A stretch of DNA of 64,000 nt, taken from contig NMRB01000222.1 of the NCBI GenBank assembly GCA_002633025.1, positions 447,707 to 511,706 of the forward strand. The letters are read 5' to 3'. The position numbers and the translations under genes are program-made. Numbering within the stretch: the first letter of the stretch is position 1; every line of letters starts with the position of its first letter. A model generated the notes under the pieces. That model searched no databases. It saw only the letters and a list, made by a program, of their open reading frames with translations, and was not told where the DNA came from. Of the stretch, positions 40,701 through 51,778 are shown piece by piece. The DNA is from Notospermus geniculatus (lineage: Eukaryota; Nemertea; Pilidiophora; Heteronemertea; Lineidae).

Positions 40701-43700
40701 ATACATGGTCCTGTGGTTTTGGGAAAATGGTTTCAATACCTAGTCTGCGTGAACAAGGCTTTAGGTCCATCTACAGCTCAATGAAATTAATGAGTGGAAA
40801 AGAGTGTTCACGACATCTACCACAGACATGGCAGAATCTGAAGTGTTATATACTGACTACCGGTATACTTAGACATGGAAAACATTTTTTTTCAAAATAA
40901 AGAATACCATCAGCACTTTCAGCAATGAGGATAACTTCTGTTGCAGGAAAGACTTCCTTGCCTGCAGCTGGTGTCAGAGGTGTGTTAGCATCTTCGGCCT
41001 CTAGGTAATCTATTAAACCTTGAGCATCAAGTGGACTGTCTGGGGCATCTATTGGAAAGTAGTCGTTGGTAACTGAAAATTTTTAAAAATGAAATGGTAA
41101 GTATAATTAGTTCACTGTTTCGTTTCATTAGCTCAAACAAGTCCACTTAGATTATGATCAGGGTTCCAGGACACAGGCTCAGAAGATCAGATATTTTGAT
41201 ATTTTGAAAAGCCTCCTTTTACCAGAGTGTCTCATAGTCATACATTGTAATGCACTTTACCTAGGTCTTCTAATGAATGATCCCAGAGGTCGGTTGTCTC
41301 ATCCGTAGCAACAGGTTCCTGTTCCATTGCAAGGGCTCGGCGTTGCCACGGTATCACGTATGCAGTATTCTGGCATCCATCAGTTCCTTCAATGCAAGCT
41401 TTGCAGAAGCAGCTAAACATTCGGGTGTCCAGAACCCCTGGTTTTACAGCTTTTACTGCATGGAGAACCCTTGTTCCTGCCAAAGAAGCACGGACTGCTC
41501 TAGCTGGCCGCTCTCGCTCAATATCTCCTGTGCCAACATAGTAGAAGACTCTTCTCTGTCGTCCACAGTCATCTTTCACTAACTGGTCACTGCAGAAGTC
41601 AAACATGTCCTTCGCACTGTTGACTACTTTGTTTCTGGAAATTACTGCAAGTCTTGTTTTAGACTTCACCACTCCTGAGACACCATCAGAAGGACCTTTC
41701 CCATGACGGGACCCGAAGAAGTGACGTTCTACATCCATACCTAGGTCCTCTTTGGAAAAGGTGATATCAGAAAACGGTAGGCGAGACTTGTATTGGCTAC
41801 TGCAGCCATCGGTAAACTCTATCATCTTCTTGATCTCTAGGTGTCTCTTCTCCCTGAGATGTGCTATACACAACTTTCGGAAATGGTTCACTGCATGTGC
41901 ATCGTGTTTCAGGTCTTCTGAAATGAAGACCACTGCTTCTTGGACGATATGATTATGCCCCTCACACTCACAGTGATAGAATACAACCGAAGGGTGAACT
42001 GTCACCTGCTGAATGGCCCAGTGGGCCGACTGGATTTCGTCCTGTTGTGTACATGCATAATTCTGAGCGAAGTCCATAACGCAGACTGCCCATTGCTTAG
42101 GCAAGTTCTTAGTGATTTGTCTGTACATGGCCTGCTGCCACATGGCATCAAATAGATGGCGGGCAAGTGGCTTACACTGGTCCAGCATTTCCTCTACCAT
42201 CGTTTCAACAGTGCCTATTTTTTTCGTCAACACCTTTTTCGATTTCTGGATTCCGTTGTGGAGGTAATTTTGAGTGCACCATCTTTGCCAGGATACTGCC
42301 CTATTTCCATGGTCTTCTGCCAGTGATGCCAACTTGTCTTGTAATACAGATGTCCCACACTGGTCGCAGTTCCTGTTGATGCATTTGAGTTGATGGAACA
42401 GGCTTCCTTCAAGCTTTGGACACAAAGTTGCCTCCGTCAGATCGTACTTGTCCTTGAGTTTCAGATGGGCATTACCTGTAACTTGAGCTGCTTTGTTGAA
42501 GCTCCTAAGGATAAGGAGTACATCTGTGCAATATTCGCAAAGGCACTGGATAGCTCTTGTGGTTCTGAGGAGGGATACATGATTAGGCCGGAGTCTGCGG
42601 AAGAGTGATTCACTCATATGGGCTTTGAGGTTAGGATTTCTTTCCTGCCACATTTTGTGAGCCTTCTCTATTGACATTTCTATGACTCGACGCTGCTTTG
42701 GGAACTTGTGCTTTACATCATGAACGGATCTCATGAAAGGGAGCTCACGTGAAACCTCTGCACTACAGTAGAAGTCAGTGACGTTATGCAAAACATCCAT
42801 GCATGTGGCATCTGATCTCCGTTTTCTGTACCTCCCATCTGGAGTTTGCCCGGAAGTGTTTACCTTACTAAGGTAATTTGGACGCACGCCCAATTCAGCT
42901 GCGAGTTTTCGTTGCAGTCGGTACTTCTTTTGAATTAACACAGATGACACCAAATTCCTCCGCTTCTGTCTTGCTTCATCGCTGTTTATGGTCTTCAAAG
43001 TTCTGACTTCCTCACATATATTTTTCCAGCCCAGATCCTTAGCCAAATTCCTTCTACAGCTCTCTTTCTTGTTTATCCCCAGAGTTCTCAGTGCTTCTCG
43101 TTTCCTTGGGGTGGTCTTTTTTCCATCTATCAGCCCATGACAGATTTGAGCAAATTTCATTGGGTCCTTCGGCACCTTGCTCCAAACCCTGGACATGGCC
43201 TTGTGCATGGCATTCTTCGTGTTGAAGGGATTTCCTTCTCCTGCGCCTGTGGGATTGTTTACTTTCTTCTCCAGTCTCCTTTTCTTGTGTCTTTCCCTGT
43301 CTTTTTCCTTGTCTCTTCTCCTCTTCTGTGCCGATTTATTGGCACGACAACGTTGCTGTGCCGCCCTCCAATATTCTTGCTGGGATTTTTTTTCAGACCT
43401 TGTTAAAACCTTTTTCTTCTTATTCTTTCCGGTTCCCATCTCTGCTTCTCCTTCTTTATTTTTTGCAGCGTATTTCTTTTGGCGACGTGCCCCGGTTTCT
43501 CTGTCACGGGCCATTTGCTGTTCGGTACGGTTCTGTCTTCGTATTTTATGTCTCTCCCTTTCTTTCGCTTTGTGTGCAGCCCAGGCTGCAGGGTCTTCCT
43601 TAAGTTTCGCTCGGTAACGCTTCATAGCAGCAGCAGCTTTGCTGTCCTCTTTCGCTTCATTCTCAGGCACTTGAAAATTGGATCCTGGTGGCGGTGGGTC

Positions 43701-46700
43701 AACTGACCTTTGGGATCGCAAGTGTATTTTGATGGCTCTGGCATGCATCTGAAAAAATACCAGTATTCCTAAGCGGACAGGGAACAAAATAAATATGAGG
43801 ACAAGAAACAAATATTTAGTGTTACTGTTCCTTAGGACTCAACCAGTGAACAAGACACAACAACAACTGTGTTGCGAGCTCATCATTGGGATGGGGACAA
43901 AACAATCCAATGATTGGTGTGGCCTTACAATTCAAACCAGTGACAAGAAACTAAATTGTTTGTGGTGAAGTCTGAACATTGGAGTGGGGACAAGAAACAA
44001 ACATTCAATGATTGGTGTGGCCTTAGAACTCAACCAGTGAAAAAGAGACAAAATTATTTGTTGTGAAGTCTGAACATTGGAATAGGGACAAGAAACAAAC
44101 ATCCAAAATGATTGGTGTGGCCTTAGAAACCAACCAGTGGACAATGATCAAAATTATTTGTGGTGAAGCCTGAACATTGTAGTAGGGACAAGAAACAAAC
44201 ATTCAACGATTGGTGTGGCCTTAGATCTCAACCAGTAGGACAAGGAACAAGATGTATAATGCAGCCTGAACATATTGGAGTAGGGACAAGAAACCAACAT
44301 TCAACGATTGGTGTGGCCTTAGAACTCAACCACTGGGACAAGGAACAAGATTGCAGCCTGAACATATTGGAATGGGAACAAGAAACCAACATTCAACAGG
44401 TTGTGGCCTTAGAACTCAACCAGTGGGACAAGGAACAAAAATGTATTTTTGTATGTTGCAGGCAGGGACAGGAAATGAACATCAGTTGGTGTGGTCTCAG
44501 TTTTGTAGGCCTAGTTCTAAGCGACATTTCAGGTTGGACCATGCAGGCCCTGACATACCCAAGTGAGTACCGGTACCTCAGCATTTCGCCCAACGAAAAG
44601 ATACACAGGCCTAATAATAGGTCCCATGCGAGAAGGCCAGACGATTTACAAAGCAAAGCACTTTCGTCTTCATTCAAAAGATAGCCGACGATACTATTTT
44701 TAAACTCCATCAACATGATCAAGGTAAGTTTCTTATTAGACGGTAGTGGACATTCACACTGTATCAGCTTGTCGGACATCAAAAGCAAGCCCTGTGCCAC
44801 TTACAGTTAATGACGCGTCAATCATTCACTTCATGAATGGGAATGGCAAGTGACGGTGTCTGACTCATGGAACTTGCTGCAAGTTCGATGAGACACCTGT
44901 AGGTCAACGTATAATGAATCTCTACCAACTTAAGGTGAGATGCAGTTCAACTGAGAGAGGTGCGCAGAACAATGCGCACATTGTCAACTTTGAAACAAGC
45001 GTGGTCGGCAGCGGGTTTTCAGGGTAAAAAAGCTGATCAGCCCGCCTCTGCTAGGTCTTGCAGAGATTATTAATTTTGACCTGTTCGAGGTGAAAAAATG
45101 TTTTTCATCTGGCAGAAGTCGGAAGATCGTCGACAAAAATGGGGTTAACAAACGCATTTATAAACTGCAGTACTGATTCAAATACGTCCAGATTCATCTC
45201 ATTCTAAACATTTAGGGCGTTTTTCCACACTTTGGCCATACTTTTTTTAATGAAACCTCACATACACGACGGAGACTTGATCTAAACACCTCTGGCAGAC
45301 CCGATCGCGTGCGTCAGAATTTACCGAAACGTCAATACTAACGCACGTGAAGAGAATGTTTAAAACTTCTCTACAATGCGATACTCCGCCGTCGTTCCCT
45401 ATGAAGGTAGAAGATAACAGGCGAACATGGACGCTGACGGAGTAATTGGCGCTGCCGTTTTCTTCAGAATCACTGCATTATCATCCAGCTAATGATCTGT
45501 CAAAAAACCAGAAACGCACGGGATTTGGCTGTCAAATTTAACGCACGTTATCAAGTGAATTCACTTGTATTGTCAAAAGCTGACGCACGTGACGGGACCG
45601 TTTGAAATGCTATGGTCCACAGGCTGGTCACCGATGCCTTGTGCATAAGATGAACATGGCGAACGTCCAAAGTAAACTAACGAAATATTTCGCCGCAATA
45701 TCCATGTAAAACCTCCACAATTTCATGAATTTGGAATCATCTGTCAACAAACAACAACGCACGGAATATGCACGTCAAATCTCGACGCACGTTATCTGAA
45801 ATCTGTCAAAATCTGACGAGCGTGACATGAAGTCTGTCAAACAATGACGCACGAATGAAAAGAGAGCCTTGACCTTGGCGTGCCTCACAGGAAAATCGGT
45901 GCGTATGACACTAAACGATGTCATTGCCCATGAATGATAATACGCAGACGATCTTTAAGTACTCACGACGCCACACATCAACTTAATGCCAGTTTTAATG
46001 AACGTACGTCAGTTATTTCGTGCGTCAGTATTCTTGACAGGGCGTGCGTCTACAAGACTGACGCCATGACTCTCGGCCCTATCACAGAAAACGATGACGC
46101 GCCTGTTCCGTTGTTGGAGCACTATGCATTTTCCAATGAGTCATCAATTTGGTGGGTCTGCCTTTCTAGATATCGATCAACTTTTCGTGCGTCATTCTTT
46201 GACAGAGGTTGACTATCAAATTGTGATATGTTCGTTTATTGATTATAGTGAGATGGAAAAAAACCAAACGTTCTTACCTGTTACTTGAATGACTTCGTTT
46301 TCATGCTGCAGTAGGTTTGTTCCGTTTATCTTCAGCTGTATGATAGATTGGATCGTACCTCTGACCCAAATAAGTTGACAGACACACCTGACGCACGTTA
46401 TGTTTCAAGAATCATTTAACAGAAAGAAAGTGGCTGATGATCTATTTGGAAAAAACTGTGGACTGTATAGTCTTAATAAGTGCCTTTTAAAAGGTTGTGG
46501 AAAACTTTAAGAATATAGCAATGGACAACGTTTCTTGGGCCATCCAAATGGTGCACTTTTTTATGTCAGAAATTTAACTTGAATTTGGTAGGCAGTTGCT
46601 GAGAAAAATTGACATTTTTAGAAAACCTCCTGAAACTTCGCTAAAACATTGTCTCAGTTATATCCCACAATAAAACAGTATAGGATAAAGACAAATAAAC

Positions 46701-47536
46701 ACTTGCAAGTAATACACATTTTTTTATTTCAACCTTACATTTCCACCAATGTGCAGTGTAACACATTAGCATATTTGGTTATGACATATAAATTTATATG
46801 TCATAACCAAATTATATGGACCATAATGTCAACCATGAAATTCTCACCGAGATAGCTGTAGTACTTTCCAAGTTACCCAAAGTTGAAAACCTCTGTTAAG
46901 TCCCCAGCACCCTTACATTAGTGCAGAACCTACCATGGAGACGTTTTCAGCATCACTATCAAATGGATCATCATTCCTGTCAGCGTTGTCCACATCACTG
47001 GATATACCGGAATTGACACCAATGTCATCATCAACTCCCCTTTCGTCATTTCTTTGATTTAGTCTCATCTCGAACATTTGCATCACAGTGTTTCTTTGCC
47101 GTTCATTCAAATCTGAAAGAATCACGATATGAAATATTGTATTTTAGCAAGTGTGCCAACATGTAGCTAATTGAGCTTGGCACATTAACATTTACACTAG
47201 CACATCAGTACCCGTGTGCAGGTTGAAATGTTTATGCACAGTTGCTGAATAAAACAGGGTAGAGACGGATGACACTAACAGTAAGAAATTCTAAAGAAGT
47301 ATGGTTGTACGCCTACCTGCTTCGGAATCTGAAGATGATGAGCTGATGTCTTCAAATGGATTATACTTTGTCTTTCCTAAGACCGATGGCGTGTTTGTAC
47401 TGGTCCTCTGTCCACCTTCATGTTGCAACCAACAGTGGTTCTTGAAATCATAAAACTGTTGTTTGTGGCGTGTGTACGATCGTTCAGGATACTCCACCGA
47501 ACATGCAGGGCACTGATACAGCTTTCTACGTCCCAT
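34713..47536 (-). CDS. CACTA/EnSpm TNP2-like transposase, three-exon model, about 1019 aa
   Basis: Proposed exons on the minus strand are 47536-47317, 47112-46934 and 37373-34713. All junctions are GT-AG (acceptors read TTTCAG and TTGCAG) and all phases match (1, then 0), giving one open frame of 1020 codons with the stop. Exon 1 starts MGRRKLYQCP and carries a CPAC...H zinc-finger-like motif. Exon 2 is acidic. Exon 3 continues acidic sequence into the transposase: a Cys4 pair (CPKC...), the central DDE domain including FCPIDGMHNLFLGTAKCMY, and a C-terminal region with MHLHCHLRECLFDFGPLHAFW typical of CACTA TNP2/DUF4218 proteins. The 9560-base second intron contains another transposase gene. 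It may still be functional, or be a fixed copy. Confidence 0.75.
37740..38560. repeat. Second block of the AGGTCA-containing repeat family, three copies
   Basis: Three tandem units of about 290 bases share TTTGGCCACCTGGTGGCCAA, GAAACTTGGTG, GGTCAATAGCCCAAG and TGTGACCTTGAAAA words. They match the 33-34 kb block in outline. The block lies inside the long intron of the CACTA transposase gene. Confidence 0.8.
38679..38945. mobile_element. MITE-like inverted-repeat element
   Basis: AGTGCTTTTCAGAATG.CCAGTCATTTTTGC at 38679 is mirrored by GCAAAAATGACTGG.CATTCTGAAAAGCACT ending near 38945. The arms are about 60 bases with a few mismatches. Nothing else is recognised in 38560-39300. Confidence 0.7.
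39303..39710. repeat. Left cluster of the TGTCAAA/GCACGTTA motif (three copies)
   Basis: TTAACGTGCATCATTTTTGACAG and close variants occur near 39310, 39657 and 39687. On the minus strand they read CTGTCAAAAATGATGCACGT, which resembles the dense motif cluster at 45.3-46.4 kb on the other side of the nested transposase gene. Confidence 0.6.
40086..43748 (-). CDS. DDE-like transposase with HGKGPSDG motif, four-exon model, about 1009 aa
   Basis: Proposed minus-strand exons are 43748-41261, 41072-40908, 40611-40538 and 40388-40086. All have GT-AG borders and phases that agree (1, 1, 0), for 1010 codons with the stop. The N-terminal 210 residues are Lys/Arg-rich with repeated KRRR/AAQQRCR-type helices, likely DNA-binding. 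The core has acidic motifs in plausible catalytic positions, CVMDFAQNY, FTDGCSSQYKSR and FFGSRHGKGPSDGVSG, and a CEC/HxHC cluster. The last exon encodes YYAVYFSKTYYIGRV, a small beta-rich domain. I remember this HGK-P-DG family from many uncharacterised invertebrate proteins but cannot name its superfamily. A TTTTTTCAG acceptor abuts the ATG, so an upstream non-coding or short coding exon is likely. The second acceptor (CGCTCCAG) is the weakest border. Confidence 0.7.
43835..44475. repeat. Minisatellite with units of about 95 bases, around seven copies
   Basis: GATTGGTGTGGCCTTAGAAC recurs at about 43907, 44014, 44109, 44205 and 44300, with GGGACAAGAAACAAACATTC and GTGAAGTCTGAACATTGG between. 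Unit length varies from 92 to 108 bases. The reading frames within it on both strands are repeat products. Confidence 0.85.
44476..45290. other. Spacer without supported gene
   Basis: This holds one isolated splice-donor-like ATGATCAAG|GTAAGT at about 44716 and AT-rich sequence. I see no exon or repeat that can be supported. Confidence 0.3.
45300..46400. repeat. Cluster of about fourteen TGACGCACG motifs paired with TGTCAAA
   Basis: TGACGCACGT or close variants occur near 45345, 45527, 45540, 45583, 45760, 45785, 45817, 45847 and 46392. The reverse complement CGTGCGTCA occurs near 45309, 46018, 46043 and 46187. Most forward copies are preceded by TGTCAAA within about 15 bases. Density far exceeds chance, and mixed orientation is typical of subterminal transposase-binding repeats. 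Confidence 0.75.
46421..46933. other. AT-rich intronic spacer with small palindrome
   Basis: GGTTATGACATATAAATT and its complement sit back to back at about 46779-46812, a perfect palindrome of about 34 bases. Nothing else is recognised. Confidence 0.5.
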
Positions 47537-47730
47537 CTTTACAAGCCTCACACACTCAACTCTGAAATTTCCATGAATACACAAAATTCAGTATGCAAGT
47601 AAGTTTATAATACATGTATAAGGCAGTCGGTACGTATGTTGTCCTATCATGCACTCTGATGCTGTCAATAGTATAGTCACTCACACAACAATTGGATTTT
47701 GGACATGCATGGATCCAGCCGACACATTTT

Positions 47731-48963
47731 CTAATACACACATGTGGGACTCTTAGCCCGAGAAGCCATTAAGTTGTCCATCTCTGTAACTACTCTCTCA
47801 GCACTGGGCCTCAACTCTGGATTCTGGTTTTTGCACATTTTGACCAAAAACTGGAGCTCATGAATTTTGTATGCATAACAGACAGATTTCAGGATTCTGC
47901 CATATGAATAAATATCTGAAGCCACACTCTGTCTTGAATTTGGAATGTTCCTCAGTTCATGAGCAATATGCCTGTACTTTTTGTTATATTCCTCATGCTC
48001 TGGGGTGCCAGGAATGATATTATATATTCGTGGATTATCCTTGAATGTTGCTTTCCCAAAGTCGGTGATTTTGGCTTGGTATCCGAGATCTGGATACAAC
48101 GCTATGAGAATGTTATTTTCTTTGAGATCATTATGCAAAATCCCCTTGCCATGCATATACACTATTCCATCAGCCAAACCCCTACAGAGCTCAAAAACTA
48201 CAGAGGCTTCAAATGTTCTTTCTCTTAAGACTGTGCACAATGTTACTGAAACATATTCTTCTTTTCCTTCCGCATTTTGCGATTGTTTTCCAATGAACTC
48301 CATAGCAATCGAATTTTCCAGTGTCCCATACACATATGGGAATGCTGGATGCCCACACAACAACTGCATCACTTGTGCTTCTTTTAACAGCTGTTGTGCA
48401 TTAGGGGCTATCAAATTTTTCACAGCAACTAGTTTATTAAGGTACAACAAACGGCCTAAGAACACACATCCAAATGAACCTCTTCCAAGAATTACTTTTT
48501 TGTCAGCATCATTTTTCATATACTGCAAAACACTGTCAGAGAGTTGGACAGTGTTCGGTAGTCTCGACAAAAACTGGGTATCATGATCCCTACAGGTTGC
48601 TTTGGTAGACAAGACAAATTGTTTGGTATGATAAGACTGGCCCAACGTAGGCCTACATGTAGGCGGTTTCTTAATGCTGGGTGTTGAGGTGTCCATAGGA
48701 ACGACAGAATGTGGGTGGGGATGCCGAGTAGAGCGTGACGGTATTTGCCGAGACCTAAGTTGTGTTTTCAAGCCGAAAAGCTTTATCTTAGCATCATGCA
48801 CTTGGTTCCTTAGCTCCGAAATTTCCTCAGATTTCTGCCTCTCATGATTATCCTTATTTTGAATTTTTCTCTCAGCAATCTTTTTGCGCAGTTTTTTTCT
48901 TGCATCTCGTTTTGCTTTCTGTGAATGGATATGAACCTTCCGTTCAGATGTAGGCCTATCCAT
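47731..48963 (-). CDS. Protein kinase-like protein with HND in place of HRD, 410 aa
   Basis: The first 60 residues are a Lys/Arg/Glu-rich coiled coil. A Pro/Ser/Thr-rich linker follows. The kinase domain starts near residue 150: GRGSFGCV glycine loop, VAVKNL with the ATP-anchoring Lys, LHNDLKENNIL catalytic loop, and ITDFGKA magnesium loop. The catalytic Asp, Lys and Asn are present, but HRD is HND and the APE region reads HELR, so regulation by the HRD arginine is absent. The single exon covers the whole domain. The start is the ATG at 48963, 18 bases after a CTTCTGCAG acceptor, so a 5' non-coding exon is likely. It lies on the same strand, directly upstream of the CACTA transposase gene, so it may be element cargo or a host gene. 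Activity is possible but unproven. Confidence 0.75.
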   Translation of the reverse strand: MDRPTSERKVHIHSQKAKRDARKKLRKKIAERKIQNKDNHERQKSEEISELRNQVHDAKIKLFGLKTQLRSRQIPSRSTRHPHPHSVVPMDTSTPSIKKPPTCRPTLGQSYHTKQFVLSTKATCRDHDTQFLSRLPNTVQLSDSVLQYMKNDADKKVILGRGSFGCVFLGRLLYLNKLVAVKNLIAPNAQQLLKEAQVMQLLCGHPAFPYVYGTLENSIAMEFIGKQSQNAEGKEEYVSVTLCTVLRERTFEASVVFELCRGLADGIVYMHGKGILHNDLKENNILIALYPDLGYQAKITDFGKATFKDNPRIYNIIPGTPEHEEYNKKYRHIAHELRNIPNSRQSVASDIYSYGRILKSVCYAYKIHELQFLVKMCKNQNPELRPSAERVVTEMDNLMASRAKSPTCVY

Positions 48964-49039
48964 CTTGCAATATTCAATGATCTGCAGAAGAAGCAAAGAA
49001 ACGTAGGGCCAGCTTTGGATAGGCCTAGCCAACTCACTA

Positions 49040-49533
49040 GGGCTAGGGCCCTACGGTGAGAAAAAAATTGGGTGTCATCGATAAATTTTTCGAGAAATTG
49101 GCGATTTTCGACACCTGAACAATAGGTGGATTAACAGTACACTTTAAACCGTCTATTGTTCAGTTGAAGAAAAATGCCGAAATCTTCAAAAATCGATTGA
49201 TGACACACAGTTTCTTTCACACGTTTCTCAATGAATTGGCGCTCATACATGTAACATGTCTGCCAAATTTCAAGCGTTTCTGACAGTTACTTGCAATTTC
49301 TGGCAAAACCTAATGACAGGGATCAACACGGCCAAGAAGGCGGGTACTTGGCCGGGTGGTCTGGGCCCTCCCCCAGAAAAATTTGGTTTTTAGAAGCCCA
49401 GAGATGCAATTTCCTGGCATCTCCTGCCAACTTTTTTTTACAACTGCCTTATGAAATTTAAGACCTTTTTAAGACCTTCCCACAGAAATTATCAAATTTA
49501 AGACTTTTTAAGGCCTTGAAAATGAAAGTGCCA
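49040..49533. other. Spacer without supported gene
   Basis: This holds AT-rich sequence with a short GGGCCCTCCCCCAGAAAAATTT stretch resembling the 34.5-kb minisatellite. There is no reading frame or exon I can support. Confidence 0.3.
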
Positions 49534-50308
49534 AAGGGGCTGGAAGGTGAAAAATCAAAAAGTCCAGTTCTGCACCCGTAAGTCATACAGACTTCAAACT
49601 TGCAGGGATGATACATCGTGGGGTGGAGACATCACTTTTGGGTAACATGGGATAATTGCATGGTTATGACCTAATTAAATTAAACAATGGATTTTTCAGC
49701 TGCAGAAAAATCAGTGAAAACGATGTTATATTTTGGCAAGAATGGGTAGGCAGTTTAAGCAGGGGCTTATCGTTGGATTAAAACCCTAATAATAAAAAAA
49801 AATATTTTGTTTTAATGAAAAAAGGACTTTGAAGAAGACACCACTTTGGGTGTAAACCAAAGATAGAAGAGCCAAATATTATTGCCATAATCAGCACACC
49901 ATAACATTGACATAACACACGTCACAGCACCAAACAATGTGGGTCAGGCCTAGGAAATGGGACACGTCCATTCCATTGTTAGTCAATTTTTATCATGAGT
50001 GGCCTGTGACGAGAGGTGTTGGCAATCAGGGCTATTGTCACCTTTTCATTCATTGATTCACTAGCCTGGTCTCACCTAGTCTGAAAGGAAAGGACTGGCA
50101 AAGATCCCACCCCATGGATGGTCAATAAAGCCCTATTCCCTAACTACTGAACTCGTCATCATAAGGTCAAGTCAGAAATGGATAAGCCTGGGTCACTGGA
50201 GTGTTTTTCTATTCATTTTTGTTATGGACATTCCAACCATTACTCTTTCTTATCCCCTCTTACAGGCGCAGAACTGGACTTTTTGATTCTTCACCTTCCA
50301 GCCCCTTT
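49534..50308. mobile_element. Inverted-repeat element, about 775 bp or more
   Basis: AAGGGGCTGGAAGGTGA.AATCAAAAAGTCCAGTTCTGC at 49534-49582 pairs with 50259-50308, with about four mismatches over 48 bases. Outside both arms lie TTTTTAAGACC-type words, so the true ends may be further out. The interior has no coding frame. Confidence 0.7.
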
Positions 50309-50544
50309 AAGATTTTTAAGACTTTTTAAGACCTAGCACGCACTCTGCATTCTTTTAAAAAAATGGCAAAAATCTCCCGCTTTCTGCTACATGTAGGCCC
50401 TCTTCAAATCAGCACATTGTAGGCCAATATCAGCAGAATTAGGATTAGGCCTACATGTAGCCTACAGTACCGGTGGAATTATTTAATTTTTTTAGGCCTA
50501 CAGACAGTTGTTGTAGTAGGCAGTGTTAGGCCCTCAAGCCTAAT

Positions 50545-50622
50545 GTCCGGACTTGGCTTGATGGAAGAACGCATTGCCTTGCACGCGGGGGATCCGGGTT
50601 CGAGCCCCGGTGCTGTCAATCA
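50545..50622 (+). repeat. tRNA-like sequence, probably the head of a tRNA-derived SINE
   Basis: TTGGCTTGATGGAAG resembles a diverged box A, and GGGTTCGAGCCCC is a perfect box B with its T stem (CCGGG..CCCGG). CTTGCACGCG in the middle resembles a TGC (Ala) anticodon loop. Acceptor ends do not pair well, and a T-rich tract follows at 50685, so a SINE is more likely than a functional tRNA. Confidence 0.5.
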
Positions 50623-51124
50623 CACAGTTTGCAAAATTAGTGGCCACAATTTTTTTATAGGGCAAGCCAAATTTTCAAACTTTTTAAATTTTTTTTTTTC
50701 GAAATTATTAGCTCATCATGACTGCTGAGCTGCTTGCTTGCTGAAATATCTTGACTTTAGGTAGGCTAGGCCCATGCAATTCTAGTGGCTAGGGCCTAGG
50801 GCCTACCAGCTAGGACTTTAGGCCCAATCGGGCACAATCACCAACTTGGGGGATATTGCTCGATTGGGTCACAATTGCCAATAATTGCCACTGATTGCAT
50901 GTCCCGATTGAGTCATATTGCCAGATCGAGTCACGACGAGTGGCGATAAAAATGATAAATATATTTTTCCGTTTGAGCATTAATCTACGCATTTACGCAT
51001 GTCCACATGTGCATTTTATTGAAGGTATAGACACATCCTTTCAGGAAAAATAAAACCAGGTCGAAATAAATGAAATTAACAGAAAACTACGTGAATTAAA
51101 GTCAATATAGGCCTACACCTTACC

Positions 51125-51778
51125 ATAGGCCTTATCGCACCTAGCACATGGCCAATCAGCATATCGGCGAAGCGGAAAGGGCCCAACCATCAGCGCCCCC
51201 GCAGTACATTCACAATGCATCGCCCTGTGCATGGCGTGCATTTTTTGTCAACATTGGCCAATAAAAGTCACTTCCAAAAGCCTGATGTGCCTAAACTAAC
51301 TAGCTACGTGGGCGGCGGTATAAAGTGATTCAAGTGGATCAATTATTGACCACTGATCGTCTTCGCGATCGCCAAAAATCGATGATTAGTCCATGTAAAC
51401 AACGCCAAAACATTATCATATTATCGTGCAACCCCACGCTGATTGATCAATAACTGACACGTGAGGGCCACCATGATGATAACATCATGACATGTGCTAA
51501 TCTTTTGGAATTAACCATCGATTTTTTGCGATCGCGAGAACGATCGGTAGTCAATATTTGACCGATTTGAATCACTTCATAACGCCTCCCACGTAGCTAG
51601 TTAGTTTTGGCACATCCGGCTTTTGGAAGTTGCTTTTATTGGCCATTGTTTACAAAAAATGCAGGCCATGCACAGAGCGATGCATTGTGAATGTACTGCG
51701 GGGGCGCTGATGGTTGGGCCTTTTCCGCTTCGCTGATTTTATGCTGATTAGCCATGTGCTAGGTGCGATAAGGCCTAT
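51125..51778. mobile_element. 654-bp foldback element with arms of about 290 bases
   Basis: ATAGGCCTTATCGCACCTAG at 51125 is mirrored by CTAGGTGCGATAAGGCCTAT ending at 51778. Pairing continues through CCATCAGCGCCCCCGCAGTA, the CAATGCATCG block and GCGATCGC to a short loop around 51430-51475. There are no coding frames. Target duplication is not clear. Confidence 0.85.

Larger units (their letters stand above)
39303..46420 (-). mobile_element. Proposed DNA transposon nested in the CACTA intron
   Basis: A four-exon transposase-like gene (43748-40086) is flanked by motif clusters of the same type: three copies on the left and about fourteen on the right. Such subterminal repeats are normally transposase-binding sites. 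Exact ends and target duplication were not found, so the limits are approximate. Confidence 0.45.

Noticed and set aside
40561-40770. 69-codon minus-strand frame as a gene
   Set aside because: Only a 74-base part (40538-40611), in a different frame, fits the four-exon transposase model; the rest is intron.
44700-44722. Tiny plus-strand first exon (ATGATCAAG before GTAAGT)
   Set aside because: Three codons and no downstream partner exon found.
50545-50622. Functional tRNA-Ala
   Set aside because: Box B is good, but the acceptor stem does not pair and box A is diverged.
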